A stretch of 64,000 nucleotides of DNA from Micromonospora halophytica (GCF_900090245.1 NZ_FMDN01000002.1:62001-126000), one strand, 5' to 3'; positions 17,605-27,628 are shown, numbered from the stretch's first letter. Program-made: numbers and translations. Notes: generated by a model from the sequence alone, not told the origin.

Positions 17605-17645
17605 GTCGCGGCCGCCCACCCCCACCGGGGGCGGACGGCCGCGAC
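17605..17645 (-). terminator. Hairpin after livF
   Basis: A 10-bp perfect outer stem (17605-17614 with 17636-17645) encloses a further C/G-rich inner stem. It lies just after the livF stop codon and is a likely terminator of the liv operon. Confidence 0.65.
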
Positions 17646-17657
17646 GCTACGACGACC

Positions 17658-18371
17658 TCAGGCCACGCCGAGGTACGCCTCCTTGACCGCCGGGTCGTGC
17701 AGCAGGTCCTGCCCGGACCCCTCCTTGACGATCCGGCCGGTCTCCAGCACGTAGCCCCGGTGGGCGCGGGAGAGCGCCTGCTGGGCGTTCTGCTCCACCA
17801 GCAGGATCGTGGTGCCCTGCTGGTTGATCTCCGTGATGATGTCGAAGATCTGCCGGATCACCATCGGGGCCAGGCCCATCGACGGCTCGTCCAGCAGCAG
17901 CAGCTTCGGCCGGCTCATCAGCGCCCGGCCGACGGCCAGCATCTGCTGCTCACCGCCGGAGAGCGTGCCGCCGGGCTGCTTGCGCCGCTCACGCAGCCGG
18001 GGGAAGAGCTCGAGCACCTTCTCCAGGTCGGCGGCGATGCCGGCGGAGTCCCGCCGGGTGTACGCCCCCATGTCGAGGTTCTCCAGCACCGTCATGCCGG
18101 GGAAGATCTGCCGGCCCTCGGGCGACTGGCACAGGCCCCGGACCACCCGCAGGTCGGCCCGCAGCTTGCTGATGTCCTCGCCGTTGAAGGTGATCCGGCC
18201 ACCGGACAGCGACCGGATCCCGGAGATCGCCCGCATGGTGGTGGTCTTGCCGGCGCCGTTCGCGCCGATCAGGGCCACCACCTCGCCCTCGTTGACGGTC
18301 AGGCTGATGCCGTGCAGGGCCTCGATGCGGCCGTACGACACCGTGACGTTGTCCAGCTCAAGCAGCGTCAT
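17658..18371 (-). CDS. livF: Branched-chain amino-acid ABC transporter ATPase LivF
   Basis: This 237-residue ABC ATPase has Walker A GANGAGKT at 36-43, the signature LSGGEQQMLAVGRAL and Walker B LLLLDEPSMGL. The short length and the LSLTVNEGEVVALIG/SMGLAPM patterns distinguish LivF from LivG. It is the last gene of livKHMGF, and its start overlaps the livG end by 14 bp. With LivG it powers uptake of leucine, isoleucine, valine or related amides. A terminator hairpin follows. Confidence 0.94.
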   Translation of the reverse strand: MTLLELDNVTVSYGRIEALHGISLTVNEGEVVALIGANGAGKTTTMRAISGIRSLSGGRITFNGEDISKLRADLRVVRGLCQSPEGRQIFPGMTVLENLDMGAYTRRDSAGIAADLEKVLELFPRLRERRKQPGGTLSGGEQQMLAVGRALMSRPKLLLLDEPSMGLAPMVIRQIFDIITEINQQGTTILLVEQNAQQALSRAHRGYVLETGRIVKEGSGQDLLHDPAVKEAYLGVA

Positions 18372-19291
18372 CAGCGGACTCCCCCAGGTACGCGGCGATC
18401 ACCTTCGGGTCCTGGCTGACGTCGGCCGGGGCCCCCTCGGCGATCTTCCGGCCGAACTCCAGCACCACGATCCGGTCGGTGACGCCCATGACCAGGCGCA
18501 TGTCGTGCTCGATGAGCAGCACGGTCAACCCCATGTCGCGGATCCTGCGGATCAGGCCGAGCAGCTCCTCCTTCTCCGCCGGGTTGAAGCCGGCGGCCGG
18601 CTCGTCCAGGCAGATCAGCTTCGGCTCGGTCGCCAGCGCCCGGGCGATCTCCAGGCGGCGCTGGTAGCCGTACGGCAGGTTGCGCGCCGCGTCGTTCGCC
18701 CGGTCGGCGATGCCGACGAAGCGCAGCAGCTCCATCGCCTTCGCCTCGGCCGCCCGCTCCTCCAGGACGTGCCGGGACAGGCCGAAGGTCTGCGCGAACG
18801 ACCGCCGGATCTGCTGCCACGTCCGGGCGGGGCCGGACGGGGCGGTGACCTGGGGCAGCTCGTGCGGCTTGGGCTTGAACCGGGGCACCCGGAACAGCGC
18901 CCCCGGCACGCTGGTCTTGTGCCGGGAGTCGGTGCCGACGATGACGTTCTCCAGCGCCGTCATCTCCGGGAACAGCCGGATGTTCTGGAAGGTCCGGGAG
19001 ATGCCCAGCTTGCTGATCTGGTGCGGCTTGCGGCCGGTGACCCGCTCGCCGCGGAACCGGACCGCCCCGGAGGTCGGCTTGTACACCCCGGTCATCACGT
19101 TGAACGTGGTGGTCTTGCCCGCCCCGTTCGGCCCGATCAACCCCAGGATCTCACCCTCGTGGATCTGAAAATTGATCTTGTCGAGGGCGACCACACCGCC
19201 GAAGCGGAGAGTCACGTCGTCGACCTCGAGCAGCACGGGGCGGGGCCCCGGCTGGGTCGGGATCTTCGGCGCCACGGTGCCGGTGGTCTGG

Positions 19292-19299
<8 letters not shown>
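18358..19299 (-). CDS. livG: Branched-chain amino-acid ABC transporter ATPase LivG
   Basis: This 313-residue ATPase has Walker A GPNGAGKT, a LivG-type insertion between the Q-loop and the signature (the [23 protein letters not shown] region), the degenerate signature [15 protein letters not shown] and Walker [15 protein letters not shown] non-conserved N-terminal extension of ~20 residues precedes the core. It overlaps livM by 8 bp and livF by 14 bp, consistent with coupled translation. Confidence 0.94.
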
Positions 19300-20466
<1,167 letters not shown>

Positions 20467-20470
<4 letters not shown>

Positions 20471-21450
20471 GCGCGTGCCCTCCCCAGCGACTCACCCAAC
20501 AGGCCGGTCGGACGGAACATCAGCACCACGACCAGCACCACGAAGGCGATGACGTCCTCCCACTGGGAGCTCAACAGCGTCGCGCCGTAGACCTCGACGA
20601 TGCCGAGGAACAGTCCACCCACCAGCGCGCCGCGCAGGTTGCCGATACCGCCGAGCACCGCGGCCGTGAAGGCCTTGAGGCCCAGCACGAAGCCGATGCT
20701 GTTCTGGGTGAAGCCGAACCGCATGCTCCACAGCAGCGCGGCCGCGCCGGCCATGATGCCGCCGAGCACGAAGATCAGCATGATCACGCGCTCCTGGTTG
20801 ACGCCCATCAGGGCGGCCGTCTCCGGGTTCTGGGCCACCGCGCGCACGCCCCGGCCGTACCGGGTGCGGTTGATGAACCAGTCCAGCAGCGCCATCATCA
20901 CCACGGCGCAGACGAAGACGATCAGCTGGATGTTGGTGATCTGCGTGCCGCCGATCTCGAACAGGGTCTCCTGCTTGAGGATGGTCGGCATGCCGACGAT
21001 CTGCCGGGCCCGGCCGAACATCGAGGGCAGCGCGCCACCGGCCACGTCGGGCAGGAGCAGGCCGAAGACCTCGACCAGCACCAGGGAGAGGCCGATCGCG
21101 GTGATCAGGAAGATCAGCGGCGGGGCGTTCTTGCGCCGCAGCGGACGGTAGGCGATCCGCTCGATCGCCAGGGCCGTGCCGCCCGAGGCGAGGGCCGCGA
21201 CGACCAGACCGATGACCAGGAAGAGGACGGCCTGGCCGATCGGTGGGTTATTTTCCACCCCGAGCGCGGTCCACACGCCCAGCACCGCGAAGGTGCCGAC
21301 CATGAAGACCTCGGAGTGGGCGAAGTTGATCAGACGCAGGACGCCGTAGACGAGGGTGTAGCCCAGGGCGATCAGGGCGTAGATCGCCCCCTTGGACAGC
21401 CCGTCGACGGTGTGCTGGCCGAGGTGGCCGAAGAGTTCGTCGAAATTCAC
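20467..21450 (-). CDS. livH: Branched-chain amino-acid ABC transporter permease LivH
   Basis: The GTG at 21450 follows AAGGAG by six bases and gives a 327-residue permease starting VNFDELFGHLGQHTVDGLSKGAIYALIALG. The frame further upstream is the livK-livH spacer. The LivH hallmarks LRLINFAHSEVFMVG and the EAA-type ENPETAALMGVN loop (here RAVAQNPETAALMGVN) are present, with about eight membrane segments. It pairs with LivM. Confidence 0.94.
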
Positions 21451-21467
21451 CGGGGTCTCCTTGCATC

Positions 21468-21501
21468 GAGTGCGGCCGGGGACGACACCCCGGCCGCACT
21501 C
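21468..21501 (-). terminator. Intra-operon stem-loop between livK and livH
   Basis: A perfect 14-bp stem (21468-21481 with 21488-21501) and a 6-base loop lie in the 64-bp gap after the livK stop. In ABC operons such structures commonly stabilise the binding-protein message and reduce read-through into permease genes. That role is inferred here. Confidence 0.7.
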
Positions 21502-21514
21502 CAGCGCCGTCTCG

Positions 21515-22663
21515 TCAGCTGAGCTTGAGCTCCTGCAGGGCACTGATCTCCGTGCCCTTGATCTGGTAGGCCCAGATGACGACCTTCGACGGGTCGACGT
21601 CACCCTTGTCGTCGAACTTGATGTACTTCGAGACGCCCTGCTTGTCGTAGGACTTCACGTACGCCAGGATGTCGGCCCGGGTCTTCTTGCCGTCCTTGAA
21701 CGCGTCCAGGTAGATCTGGGCGCCGTCGAAGCCCTCCGCGCCGTAGGAGCCCGGCGCCTGGCCGTACTCCTTCTGGTAGTCGGCGGAGAAGGTGCCGCCG
21801 GCCTTGTCGGCCGGGAGGCAGGGGCAGGTGATGATGGCGCCCTCGGCGCCGCCCGAGGCGCCCTGCGGGAACGCCGGGTCGTACAGACCGTCCGGGCCGA
21901 CGAACTTGGCCTGGACACCGGCGGCACGCATCTGCTTCACCAGCGGCGCCGCCTCACGGGTGTAACCGCCGTAGAAGACGAAGTCCGCCTGCGCCGACTT
22001 GATCTTGGAGACGGTCGCGTCGAACTGCGACTGCTTCTCCTGGATCTTGTCGGTGCCGGCCAGCGTCGCGCCGAGGTTCTTGCCCAGCTCGGCGGTGATG
22101 CCCGCGCCGTAGGCGCTGCCGTCGTCGATCAGGAAGACCTTCGCGGCGTTCTGCGACTTGAGGTAGGTCGCCACGGCACCCGCCTGGGTGCCGTCGTGGC
22201 CGACCACCCGGAAGAAGGACGTGTTGCCCTTCTGGGTCAGGTCGGTCCGGGTCGCCGACGGGCTGACCATCGCCAGGCCGGCGGCCTGGTAGATCGGCAT
22301 GGTCGCGTCGGACTCACCGGAGAAGTGACCGCCGATGACACCGAGGAACGAGTTGTCCCCCGCGATCTGGTTCGCGAACGGAGTCGCCACCGCCGGGTCA
22401 CCCTGGGTGTCGAACTCCTGCAGGGTGACCTTGCAGTCCGGGTTCTTCTCGTTGTGCTGCTTCACGGCGAGCTTCGCGCCGTTCAGCGACGGCAGGACCA
22501 GACCGGCGTTGTCACCGGTGAACGCGCCGAAGATAGCGATCTTGCCACCACAGTCGCCGGACGCGGTGCTGTCGCCACCGCCCGAGTCCTGGCAACCCGC
22601 GGCACCGACCATCGCCACGGCGATCGCGGCGGCCCCCAGCACCCGTACATAGCTACGCCTCAC
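21515..22663 (-). CDS. livK: Branched-chain amino-acid-binding lipoprotein LivK
   Basis: The GTG at 22663 follows GGAGG by ten bases and gives 382 residues. The N-terminus RRSYVRVLGAAAIAVAMVGAAGC is a lipoprotein signal with the lipobox GAAGC. The mature protein has the type I periplasmic-binding (leucine-binding) fold: KIAIFGAFTGDNAG, GHFSGESDATMPIYQAAGLAMVSPSAT, FRVVGHD and AYGAGITAEL. It captures branched-chain amino acids for LivHMGF. It is the first gene of the operon; the 250-bp upstream region should hold the promoter, but I see no convincing box. Confidence 0.94.
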   Translation of the reverse strand: MRRSYVRVLGAAAIAVAMVGAAGCQDSGGGDSTASGDCGGKIAIFGAFTGDNAGLVLPSLNGAKLAVKQHNEKNPDCKVTLQEFDTQGDPAVATPFANQIAGDNSFLGVIGGHFSGESDATMPIYQAAGLAMVSPSATRTDLTQKGNTSFFRVVGHDGTQAGAVATYLKSQNAAKVFLIDDGSAYGAGITAELGKNLGATLAGTDKIQEKQSQFDATVSKIKSAQADFVFYGGYTREAAPLVKQMRAAGVQAKFVGPDGLYDPAFPQGASGGAEGAIITCPCLPADKAGGTFSADYQKEYGQAPGSYGAEGFDGAQIYLDAFKDGKKTRADILAYVKSYDKQGVSKYIKFDDKGDVDPSKVVIWAYQIKGTEISALQELKLS

Positions 22664-22914
22664 GGCTTCCTGACCTCCTCCAGAGGCAGAAGGCGACTGC
22701 GCCGAGAGAGGCAGCGACAGCACAGCCCGCACCACCACCCACCCGGCAGGGACGCCCCTGCGTTACGGCTCGTGATGGCGGAGCGTACCGACACTCATAC
22801 GGCCGGGGAAGGCCTAGGAGCGGGGTCTGCGAAACCGTTACGAAGACGTGCGGGATCGATACGGACCCCGTAACAGGCCGATCCCTGACCGGTCCTTAAA
22901 CCCCCGATACGCCC

Positions 22915-24114
22915 TCATCGCGGGACGGCGGGCGTCGATCCGGACCACGCCGCCGACCGCTCGCCGTCGTCGACGAAGAGCCAGATCCGCTCCCCCACCG
23001 CCGCCACCGCCACGTCCCGCTGGGCCCCGGCGGCCACCGGCAGCGGGAGCGCCACCGGCCGCCAGGAGTCACCCCGGTCGGCCGACGTCCACACCGACCG
23101 GGCCGCGCCGTCCGACACCACGGCCAGCAGCCGGCCCTCCGCCGCGACCAGCCCGTCCACCGACGGCACCCCGGCGGCCCGAGACCCGGACCCGACGGCG
23201 GCCGGGCCACCGGCGAAACCACCCGCCGCGACCCAGTCGTCGCCCGCGCGCCGCCACGTCGCGAACCCGTCGCCCCGCAACCCGACGGCGACCGGAACGC
23301 CGTCGACCAGGGCCACCCGCTGCGCCTCCTCGTAGCGCTCCGAGCCGGGCAGCACGCTGCGCCGCCAGTTCCGCCCGTCCACCGACGACCACACCGCCGG
23401 GTCACGGTCGATCCGGCCCGCCGGCAGCACCCCGCCCACCGCCAGCCACCCCTCGGGTACGCCCACCGCGTCGAACGCCCAGGTCGCCCCGCGCCCGTCG
23501 GAGGCCAACTCCGGCGCGCCCTCCACCAGCGCGAAGTCCGCCGCGTCCGGCGACACCCAGGACGCCGCGCCGCTGGAACGGTTGCCGACGATCAGCCAGC
23601 CCGCCGGACCGCCCGCCAGCCGGGACACGTTCACCGCCTTCGGCCCGCCGTACGTCTCGAAGGACGCCGACACCTCGACCAGTCCACCGTCGACACGCTG
23701 CCGCCAGGTGCTCACCCGGGGATACCCGTGCGCGCCACCGACCTTCGCGCCGATCGCGGCCAGCACACCATCCCGACAGCCCGCCGAGTAGAGCACGTTC
23801 TGCCGGCCGTAGAAGGAATCCGCCGCGATCGGCAGCGCCGTCCACGTCGTACCGTCCACACTGGTCCAGGCCGCCGGACGGGTGCCGCCGTCGGCGTCGG
23901 CGAGCCCGCCCACCGCGTACCACCGGCCGGCGCAGGCCGTCGCGTCGCGCAGCAGCGCGCGGCCGGGCGGGCCCGGCGGCGCGGGCAGGGTCAGCGGCTG
24001 CCACCCGGGGCGCAGCGGCTCCTCGTCGGCCTCCCGTCGGGGTGCCGGGTCACAGCCGGCAGCCACCAGCACGGCGAGGACGCCGAGCACCGCGAGGACC
24101 CGTCGGGTGGACAC
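22915..24114 (-). CDS. Putative lipoprotein with BNR/propeller-like repeats
   Basis: This 399-residue protein begins MSTRRVLAVLGVLAVLVAAGC, a lipoprotein signal with lipobox VAAGC. The mature part contains repeated WTSVDGTTW / WSSVDGRNW / WTSADRGDSW elements spaced by about 100-130 residues, typical of sialidase-like Asp-box (BNR) beta-propellers, with the GWLAVGG-type strands between. No catalytic set is recognisable, so it is probably a surface-exposed propeller of unknown role. It is monocistronic, flanked by the liv operon and an ANTAR regulator. Confidence 0.72.
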   Translation of the reverse strand: MSTRRVLAVLGVLAVLVAAGCDPAPRREADEEPLRPGWQPLTLPAPPGPPGRALLRDATACAGRWYAVGGLADADGGTRPAAWTSVDGTTWTALPIAADSFYGRQNVLYSAGCRDGVLAAIGAKVGGAHGYPRVSTWRQRVDGGLVEVSASFETYGGPKAVNVSRLAGGPAGWLIVGNRSSGAASWVSPDAADFALVEGAPELASDGRGATWAFDAVGVPEGWLAVGGVLPAGRIDRDPAVWSSVDGRNWRRSVLPGSERYEEAQRVALVDGVPVAVGLRGDGFATWRRAGDDWVAAGGFAGGPAAVGSGSRAAGVPSVDGLVAAEGRLLAVVSDGAARSVWTSADRGDSWRPVALPLPVAAGAQRDVAVAAVGERIWLFVDDGERSAAWSGSTPAVPR

Positions 24115-24186
24115 CCGTCGATGCTAGCCACGAACGCGACGTCGCGGGAGTCCGCTGGGGCCGGCCGGGCCACCCACCGGCGCGAA

Positions 24187-24230
24187 GCGGACCCGCGTCG
24201 TGTGGCCGCCGTCGGTCGAGGCGGGTCCGC
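24187..24230 (-). terminator. Hairpin after the ANTAR regulator gene
   Basis: A perfect 10-bp stem (GCGGACCCGC at 24187-24196 with GCGGGTCCGC at 24221-24230) lies 27 bp past the stop codon of the response regulator on the minus strand. Confidence 0.6.
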
Positions 24231-24256
24231 GGCTGGTCGCCGAGCCCGTTCGGTGC

Positions 24257-24877
24257 TCAGGCGGTCGGCTGGGTGACCTCGCCGCCGGCGGTCTCGGCGA
24301 GGATCCGCTCGGCGACCTCCTTCATGGTCATCCGGTGGTCCATCGCGGTGCGCTGGATCCACTTGAACGCCTGCGGCTCGGTCATGCCGTACGTGGTCAT
24401 CAGCGCGCCCTTGGCCCGCTCGACGGTCTTGCGGATCTCCAGCCGGTCGGTGAGGCCGGCGACCTCCGCCTCCAGCGCGGCGATCTCCGAGTAGCGCGAC
24501 AGGGCGATCTCCACCGCCGGCACCAGGTCGCTCTTCTGGAACGGCTTGACCAGGTACGCCATCGCGCCGGCCGCCCGGGCCCGCTCGACGAGGTCGCGCT
24601 GGCTGAACGCGGTCAGGATGATCACCGGGGCGATCCGGGCGCCGGCGATCCGCTCGGCGGCGGCCAGCCCGTCCATGATCGGCATCTTGATGTCGAGGAT
24701 GACCAGATCCGGCTTGAGCTCCTCGGCCAGCCGGACGGCCGTCTCGCCGTCACCGGCCTCGCCGACGACCTCGTAGCCCTCCTCGACCAGCATCTCGGCC
24801 AGGTCCAGCCGGATGAGCGCCTCGTCCTCGGCGATCAGTACGCGCCTGCGCTCGGCATCCGTCTGCGTCTCGGCCAC
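24257..24877 (-). CDS. pdtaR: ANTAR-domain response regulator (PdtaR/Rv1626-like)
   Basis: This 206-residue protein joins a receiver domain (acidic pocket E17/D18, phospho-acceptor D62 in LVILDIKMP, T89, K111 in YLVKPF) to a C-terminal ANTAR RNA-binding domain at about 145-195 (LEIRKTVERAKGALMTTYGMTEPQAFKWIQRTAM). ANTAR proteins bind tandem hairpins in leader RNAs and block termination. The mycobacterial orthologue PdtaR works with the PdtaS kinase in trans, and no kinase is next to it here. The GTG start has GGGAG six bases upstream. Confidence 0.93.
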   Translation of the reverse strand: MAETQTDAERRRVLIAEDEALIRLDLAEMLVEEGYEVVGEAGDGETAVRLAEELKPDLVILDIKMPIMDGLAAAERIAGARIAPVIILTAFSQRDLVERARAAGAMAYLVKPFQKSDLVPAVEIALSRYSEIAALEAEVAGLTDRLEIRKTVERAKGALMTTYGMTEPQAFKWIQRTAMDHRMTMKEVAERILAETAGGEVTQPTA

Positions 24878-24982
24878 GAGCCACTCCCACCAGTCTGTGC
24901 CCCGACACCCGCCGTGCCGGGTGTCGCCGCCCCTAGCGTAGTGGGTAACCTATGGCTCGACGCGGCAGCGTCGGGTCACCCT

Positions 24983-25055
24983 GTCCCCGTATTCCAATGG
25001 CAGAGAAACGGAGCTCAAACCTCCGACAGTGTGGGTTCGAATCCCACCGGGGACA
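24983..25055 (+). tRNA. tRNA with CAA anticodon but short (class I) variable loop
   Basis: A 73-base cloverleaf folds by hand. The acceptor is GTCCCCG (24983-24989) with CGGGGAC (25048-25054) and discriminator A at 25055. The D-arm is 24992-25007 (weak stem, GG in the loop). The anticodon stem CGGAG/CTCCG (25009-25013, 25021-25025) holds the loop CTCAAAC, giving anticodon CAA at 25016-25018. The variable loop is only five bases (ACAGT), and the T-arm is GTGGG-TTCGAAT-CCCAC. CAA would read UUG (Leu), yet leucine tRNAs are class II with a long variable arm. It is therefore either a divergent or non-canonical tRNA or a tRNA remnant. The encoded 3' end continues CC-G rather than CCA. Confidence 0.8.
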
Positions 25056-25090
25056 CCGAAATTGTCGTACACCCGTTCGATGATGCCATT

Positions 25091-25840
25091 GTGCATCCAC
25101 CCGAGACTCGCGCCCGAGCACGGCAGATCTTCCTGTCCGGCGCCACCATCGCCGATGCCGCCCGCAGTGTCGGCCTCAGCTACCGCACGGTCTGGCACTG
25201 GTGCAGGGATCGGCCGGTCCCGGCCGTGCACAACACCGCGCTGCGCTGCTTCCGGTGCCGCGACGACGTCGACGGTCCGACAGATCCCGCGGCCTATGCC
25301 TACCTCCTTGGCCTCTATCTCGGAGACGGACATCTGGTGACCACCGCCCGCGTGCCGGTGCTGCGGGTCTCCTGCACGGCCAGTTGGCCAGGCCTGATCG
25401 AGGCGTGTGATGACGCGATGCGCGCGGTTCTCGCGGAGAAGGTGCAACGCGTCCCGCAGCAGGGCTGCGTCAATGTGCAGGGCTACGGCAAGCACTGGTC
25501 ATGCCTCTTCCCGCAACACGGTCCGGGCAAGAAGCACGAGCGCCCGATCGTGCTGGCCGACTGGCAACGCGAGATCGTCGAGCGCCACCCCGGCGACCTC
25601 CTGCGCGGCCTCTTCCACTCCGACGGCTGCCGCTTCGCCAACCGGGTCACCGTCCGCGGTAAGCGGTACGTCTACCCGCGCTACATGTTCACCAACGAGT
25701 CCGCCGACATCATCGGGCTCTGCCAGTGGGCTCTCGACCTGCTGGGCATCGCCTGGCGGATGAACCGGCGCAACTCGCTCTCGGTCGCCCGCCGGGACGC
25801 GGTCGCCGCCCTCGACAGGCACGTGGGCCCGAAGTCGTGA
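25091..25840 (+). CDS. HTH-LAGLIDADG protein (free-standing homing-endonuclease-like) next to tRNA
   Basis: The frame is open through the tRNA; the most plausible start is the GTG at 25091, 35 bases after the tRNA, giving 249 residues. No ribosome site is visible. Residues ~8-40 form a helix-turn-helix of the resolvase/Hin type (ARQIFLSGATIADAARSVGL...). A C-x2-C pair follows (LRCFRC). Two LAGLIDADG-type helices are present: YLLGLYLGDGHLV (near residue 70) and LLRGLFHSDGCRF (near 175), each with the acidic residue that binds metal. The architecture is that of a monomeric LAGLIDADG nuclease or a regulator derived from one. Proximity to the odd tRNA suggests the tRNA region is its target or partner; that is inference. 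Confidence 0.72.
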   Translation: MHPPETRARARQIFLSGATIADAARSVGLSYRTVWHWCRDRPVPAVHNTALRCFRCRDDVDGPTDPAAYAYLLGLYLGDGHLVTTARVPVLRVSCTASWPGLIEACDDAMRAVLAEKVQRVPQQGCVNVQGYGKHWSCLFPQHGPGKKHERPIVLADWQREIVERHPGDLLRGLFHSDGCRFANRVTVRGKRYVYPRYMFTNESADIIGLCQWALDLLGIAWRMNRRNSLSVARRDAVAALDRHVGPKS

Positions 25841-25889
25841 CCCGCGAGGCGCCTGCCCGTCAATCGGGTCGAGGCGCCGGCCCGTGGGT

Positions 25890-27065
25890 TCAGATCGTGG
25901 CGAGCGCCCGCTCCAGGTCCGCCCGCAGGTCCTCCGGGTCCTCCAGCCCGACGGAGATCCGCAGCAGTCCACCGCACGGCTTGGCCTCCCCCTCGACCGG
26001 CCGGTGGGTGAGCGAGGCCGGGTGCTGGATCAACGTGTCCACGCCGCCGAGCGACACCGCGTGGGTGATCAGCTCGCAGGCACCGGCGACGGTGGCCGCG
26101 GCGGTGGCCCCGCCGCGTACCTCGAAGGCGAGCAGGCTGCCGGGGCCGGACATCTGCCGGCCGACCAGCCCGGCCGGGTCGTGGACCGACGGGTGGTGCA
26201 CGCGGACGACGGCGGGGTGGCCGGCGAGCCAACCGGCCAGCTTCTCGGCGCCGGCCTGCTGGGCGCGGACCCGCAGCGGCAGCGTCTGCAGGCCGCGGTG
26301 CAGCAGGTACGCGCCGAGCGGGTGCAGCACCGCCCCGGTGACGGCGCGGACCTGGCGCAGTCGGGCGGCCCAGCCGGTGTCGCAGGCTACGACGCCGGCG
26401 AGCACGTCGCCGTGCCCGCCGATGCTCTTGGTGGCGCTGTGCAGGACGAGCGCGGCGCCGTGCCGGGCGGGCTGCTGGAGCACCGGGGTGGCGACGGTGT
26501 TGTCGACGAGCAGCGGGACGTTCCCGGCGGCGTCGGCGAGGGCGGCGATGTCGACCAGGTCGAGGGTGGGGTTGGCCGGGGTCTCGACGATGACCAGGGC
26601 GGTGTCGGGGCGTACGGCGGTGGCGACCTCATCGGGCCGCGCCCAGGTGACCTCGGTGCCGAGCAGGCCGGTGGCGAGCACGTGGTCGGTGCCGCCGTAG
26701 AGGGGGCGGACGGCCACGACGTGCCGCTTGCCGTCGCGGGTGGCGGCGAGCAGGGCGGCGGTGAGGGCGGCCATGCCGCTGGCGAAGGCGACGGCTTCGG
26801 CGGTGCCCTCCAGTTCGGCCAGCGCGGTCTCGAAGCGGGCCACGGTGGGATTCCAGAGCCGCTGGTAGACGGCGCTGGCGCCGGGCGGGAGGGTGCCGCC
26901 GGTGGCGAGCAGTTCGTACGCGTCGCCGCCGCTGTCGACCGACGGCAGCGGGTTGGTGGTGGAGAGGTCGATCGGCGGCACGTGGACGCCGAGGGCTGCG
27001 AGGTCGTCGCGGCCGGCGTGCACGGCCCGGGTGTCCACGGTCGTCATGGCGGAAGCGTCGAACAT
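25890..27065 (-). CDS. PLP-dependent cystathionine gamma-synthase/lyase family enzyme
   Basis: This is a Cys/Met-metabolism PLP fold of 391 residues from the ATG at 27065; a second ATG at 27047 (MTTVDTRAVHAGR) is equally possible. Schiff-base lysine K213 lies in HSATKSIGGHGDV. Also visible are VYQRLWNPTVARFETALAELEG, FASGMAALTAALL, PLYGGTDHVL and the VDNTVATPVLQQP strand. The family includes cystathionine gamma-lyase and gamma-synthase, O-succinylhomoserine sulfhydrylase and methionine gamma-lyase, and sequence alone does not choose. It is divergent from an Lrp/AsnC regulator, an arrangement known for methionine gamma-lyase (mdeA/mdeR), so degradation of a sulfur amino acid under Lrp control is a reasonable inference. 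Confidence 0.9.
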   Translation of the reverse strand: MFDASAMTTVDTRAVHAGRDDLAALGVHVPPIDLSTTNPLPSVDSGGDAYELLATGGTLPPGASAVYQRLWNPTVARFETALAELEGTAEAVAFASGMAALTAALLAATRDGKRHVVAVRPLYGGTDHVLATGLLGTEVTWARPDEVATAVRPDTALVIVETPANPTLDLVDIAALADAAGNVPLLVDNTVATPVLQQPARHGAALVLHSATKSIGGHGDVLAGVVACDTGWAARLRQVRAVTGAVLHPLGAYLLHRGLQTLPLRVRAQQAGAEKLAGWLAGHPAVVRVHHPSVHDPAGLVGRQMSGPGSLLAFEVRGGATAAATVAGACELITHAVSLGGVDTLIQHPASLTHRPVEGEAKPCGGLLRISVGLEDPEDLRADLERALATI

Positions 27066-27148
27066 CCGCACGCCGCAGGGCAAGAGATTCGAAGATAATT
27101 CTGCGGGTCGAGCTAGGCATGTTGCGAGATTCGGGGAAGGATGTTCAC

Positions 27149-27628
27149 ATGCCTGCTGCGCCGAATGATGTGCGGCGGTTCGCCGTGCTGGACGAGGTCG
27201 ACCGCGCCATCCTGACCGAGCTGGCCGCCGACGGCCGGCTGCCGAACAACGCACTCGCCGAACGGGTGGGGGTGGCACCCTCGACCTGCCTGACCCGCAC
27301 CCGCGCGTTGCGGGAGTCCGGGGCGATCCGCGGCTTCCACGCCGAGGTCGATCCGGCGGCGGTGGGGCTGCCGCTGCAGGCGCTGGTCTCGGTACGGCTC
27401 ACCGCACACGAGCGGGCCGCGGTGGACGCGTTCCGGGCCCGGTCGGTGCGGCTGCCGGGGGTGGTGTCGGTGTTCCACGTGGCCGGCGCGGAGGACTACG
27501 TGCTGCACGTTCGGGCCGCGTCCGGGGACGCGCTGCGCGACTTCGTGCTGGACCATCTCGCGGTGGATCCGGTGGTGCAGCACACCCAGACCAGCCTGAT
27601 CTTCGAGCAGGCCCGGGGTATGGGATAG
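27149..27628 (+). CDS. Lrp/AsnC-family transcriptional regulator
   Basis: The ATG at 27149 follows GGGAAGGA by seven bases and gives 159 residues; the upstream ATG at 27119 has no ribosome site. The N-terminal HTH is [41 protein letters not shown], followed by the hinge [13 protein letters not shown] and an RAM/AsnC ligand domain ([17 protein letters not shown]). It likely senses an amino acid and controls the divergent PLP enzyme across a gap of about 85-100 bp. Confidence 0.92.
   Translation: MPAAPNDVRRFAVLDEVDRAILTELAADGRLPNNALAERVGVAPSTCLTRTRALRESGAIRGFHAEVDPAAVGLPLQALVSVRLTAHERAAVDAFRARSVRLPGVVSVFHVAGAEDYVLHVRAASGDALRDFVLDHLAVDPVVQHTQTSLIFEQARGMG

Noticed and set aside
22664..22914. GlnR-like GTAAC/GAAAC boxes upstream of livK
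   Set aside because: Several GTTAC/GTAAC words occur, but none is followed by GAAAC at the six-base spacing required.
24983..25900. Possible integrated element using the tRNA as attachment site
   Set aside because: No integrase, excisionase or phage gene follows, and no direct repeat of the tRNA 3' end is visible downstream. A tRNA-linked nuclease gene explains the locus better.
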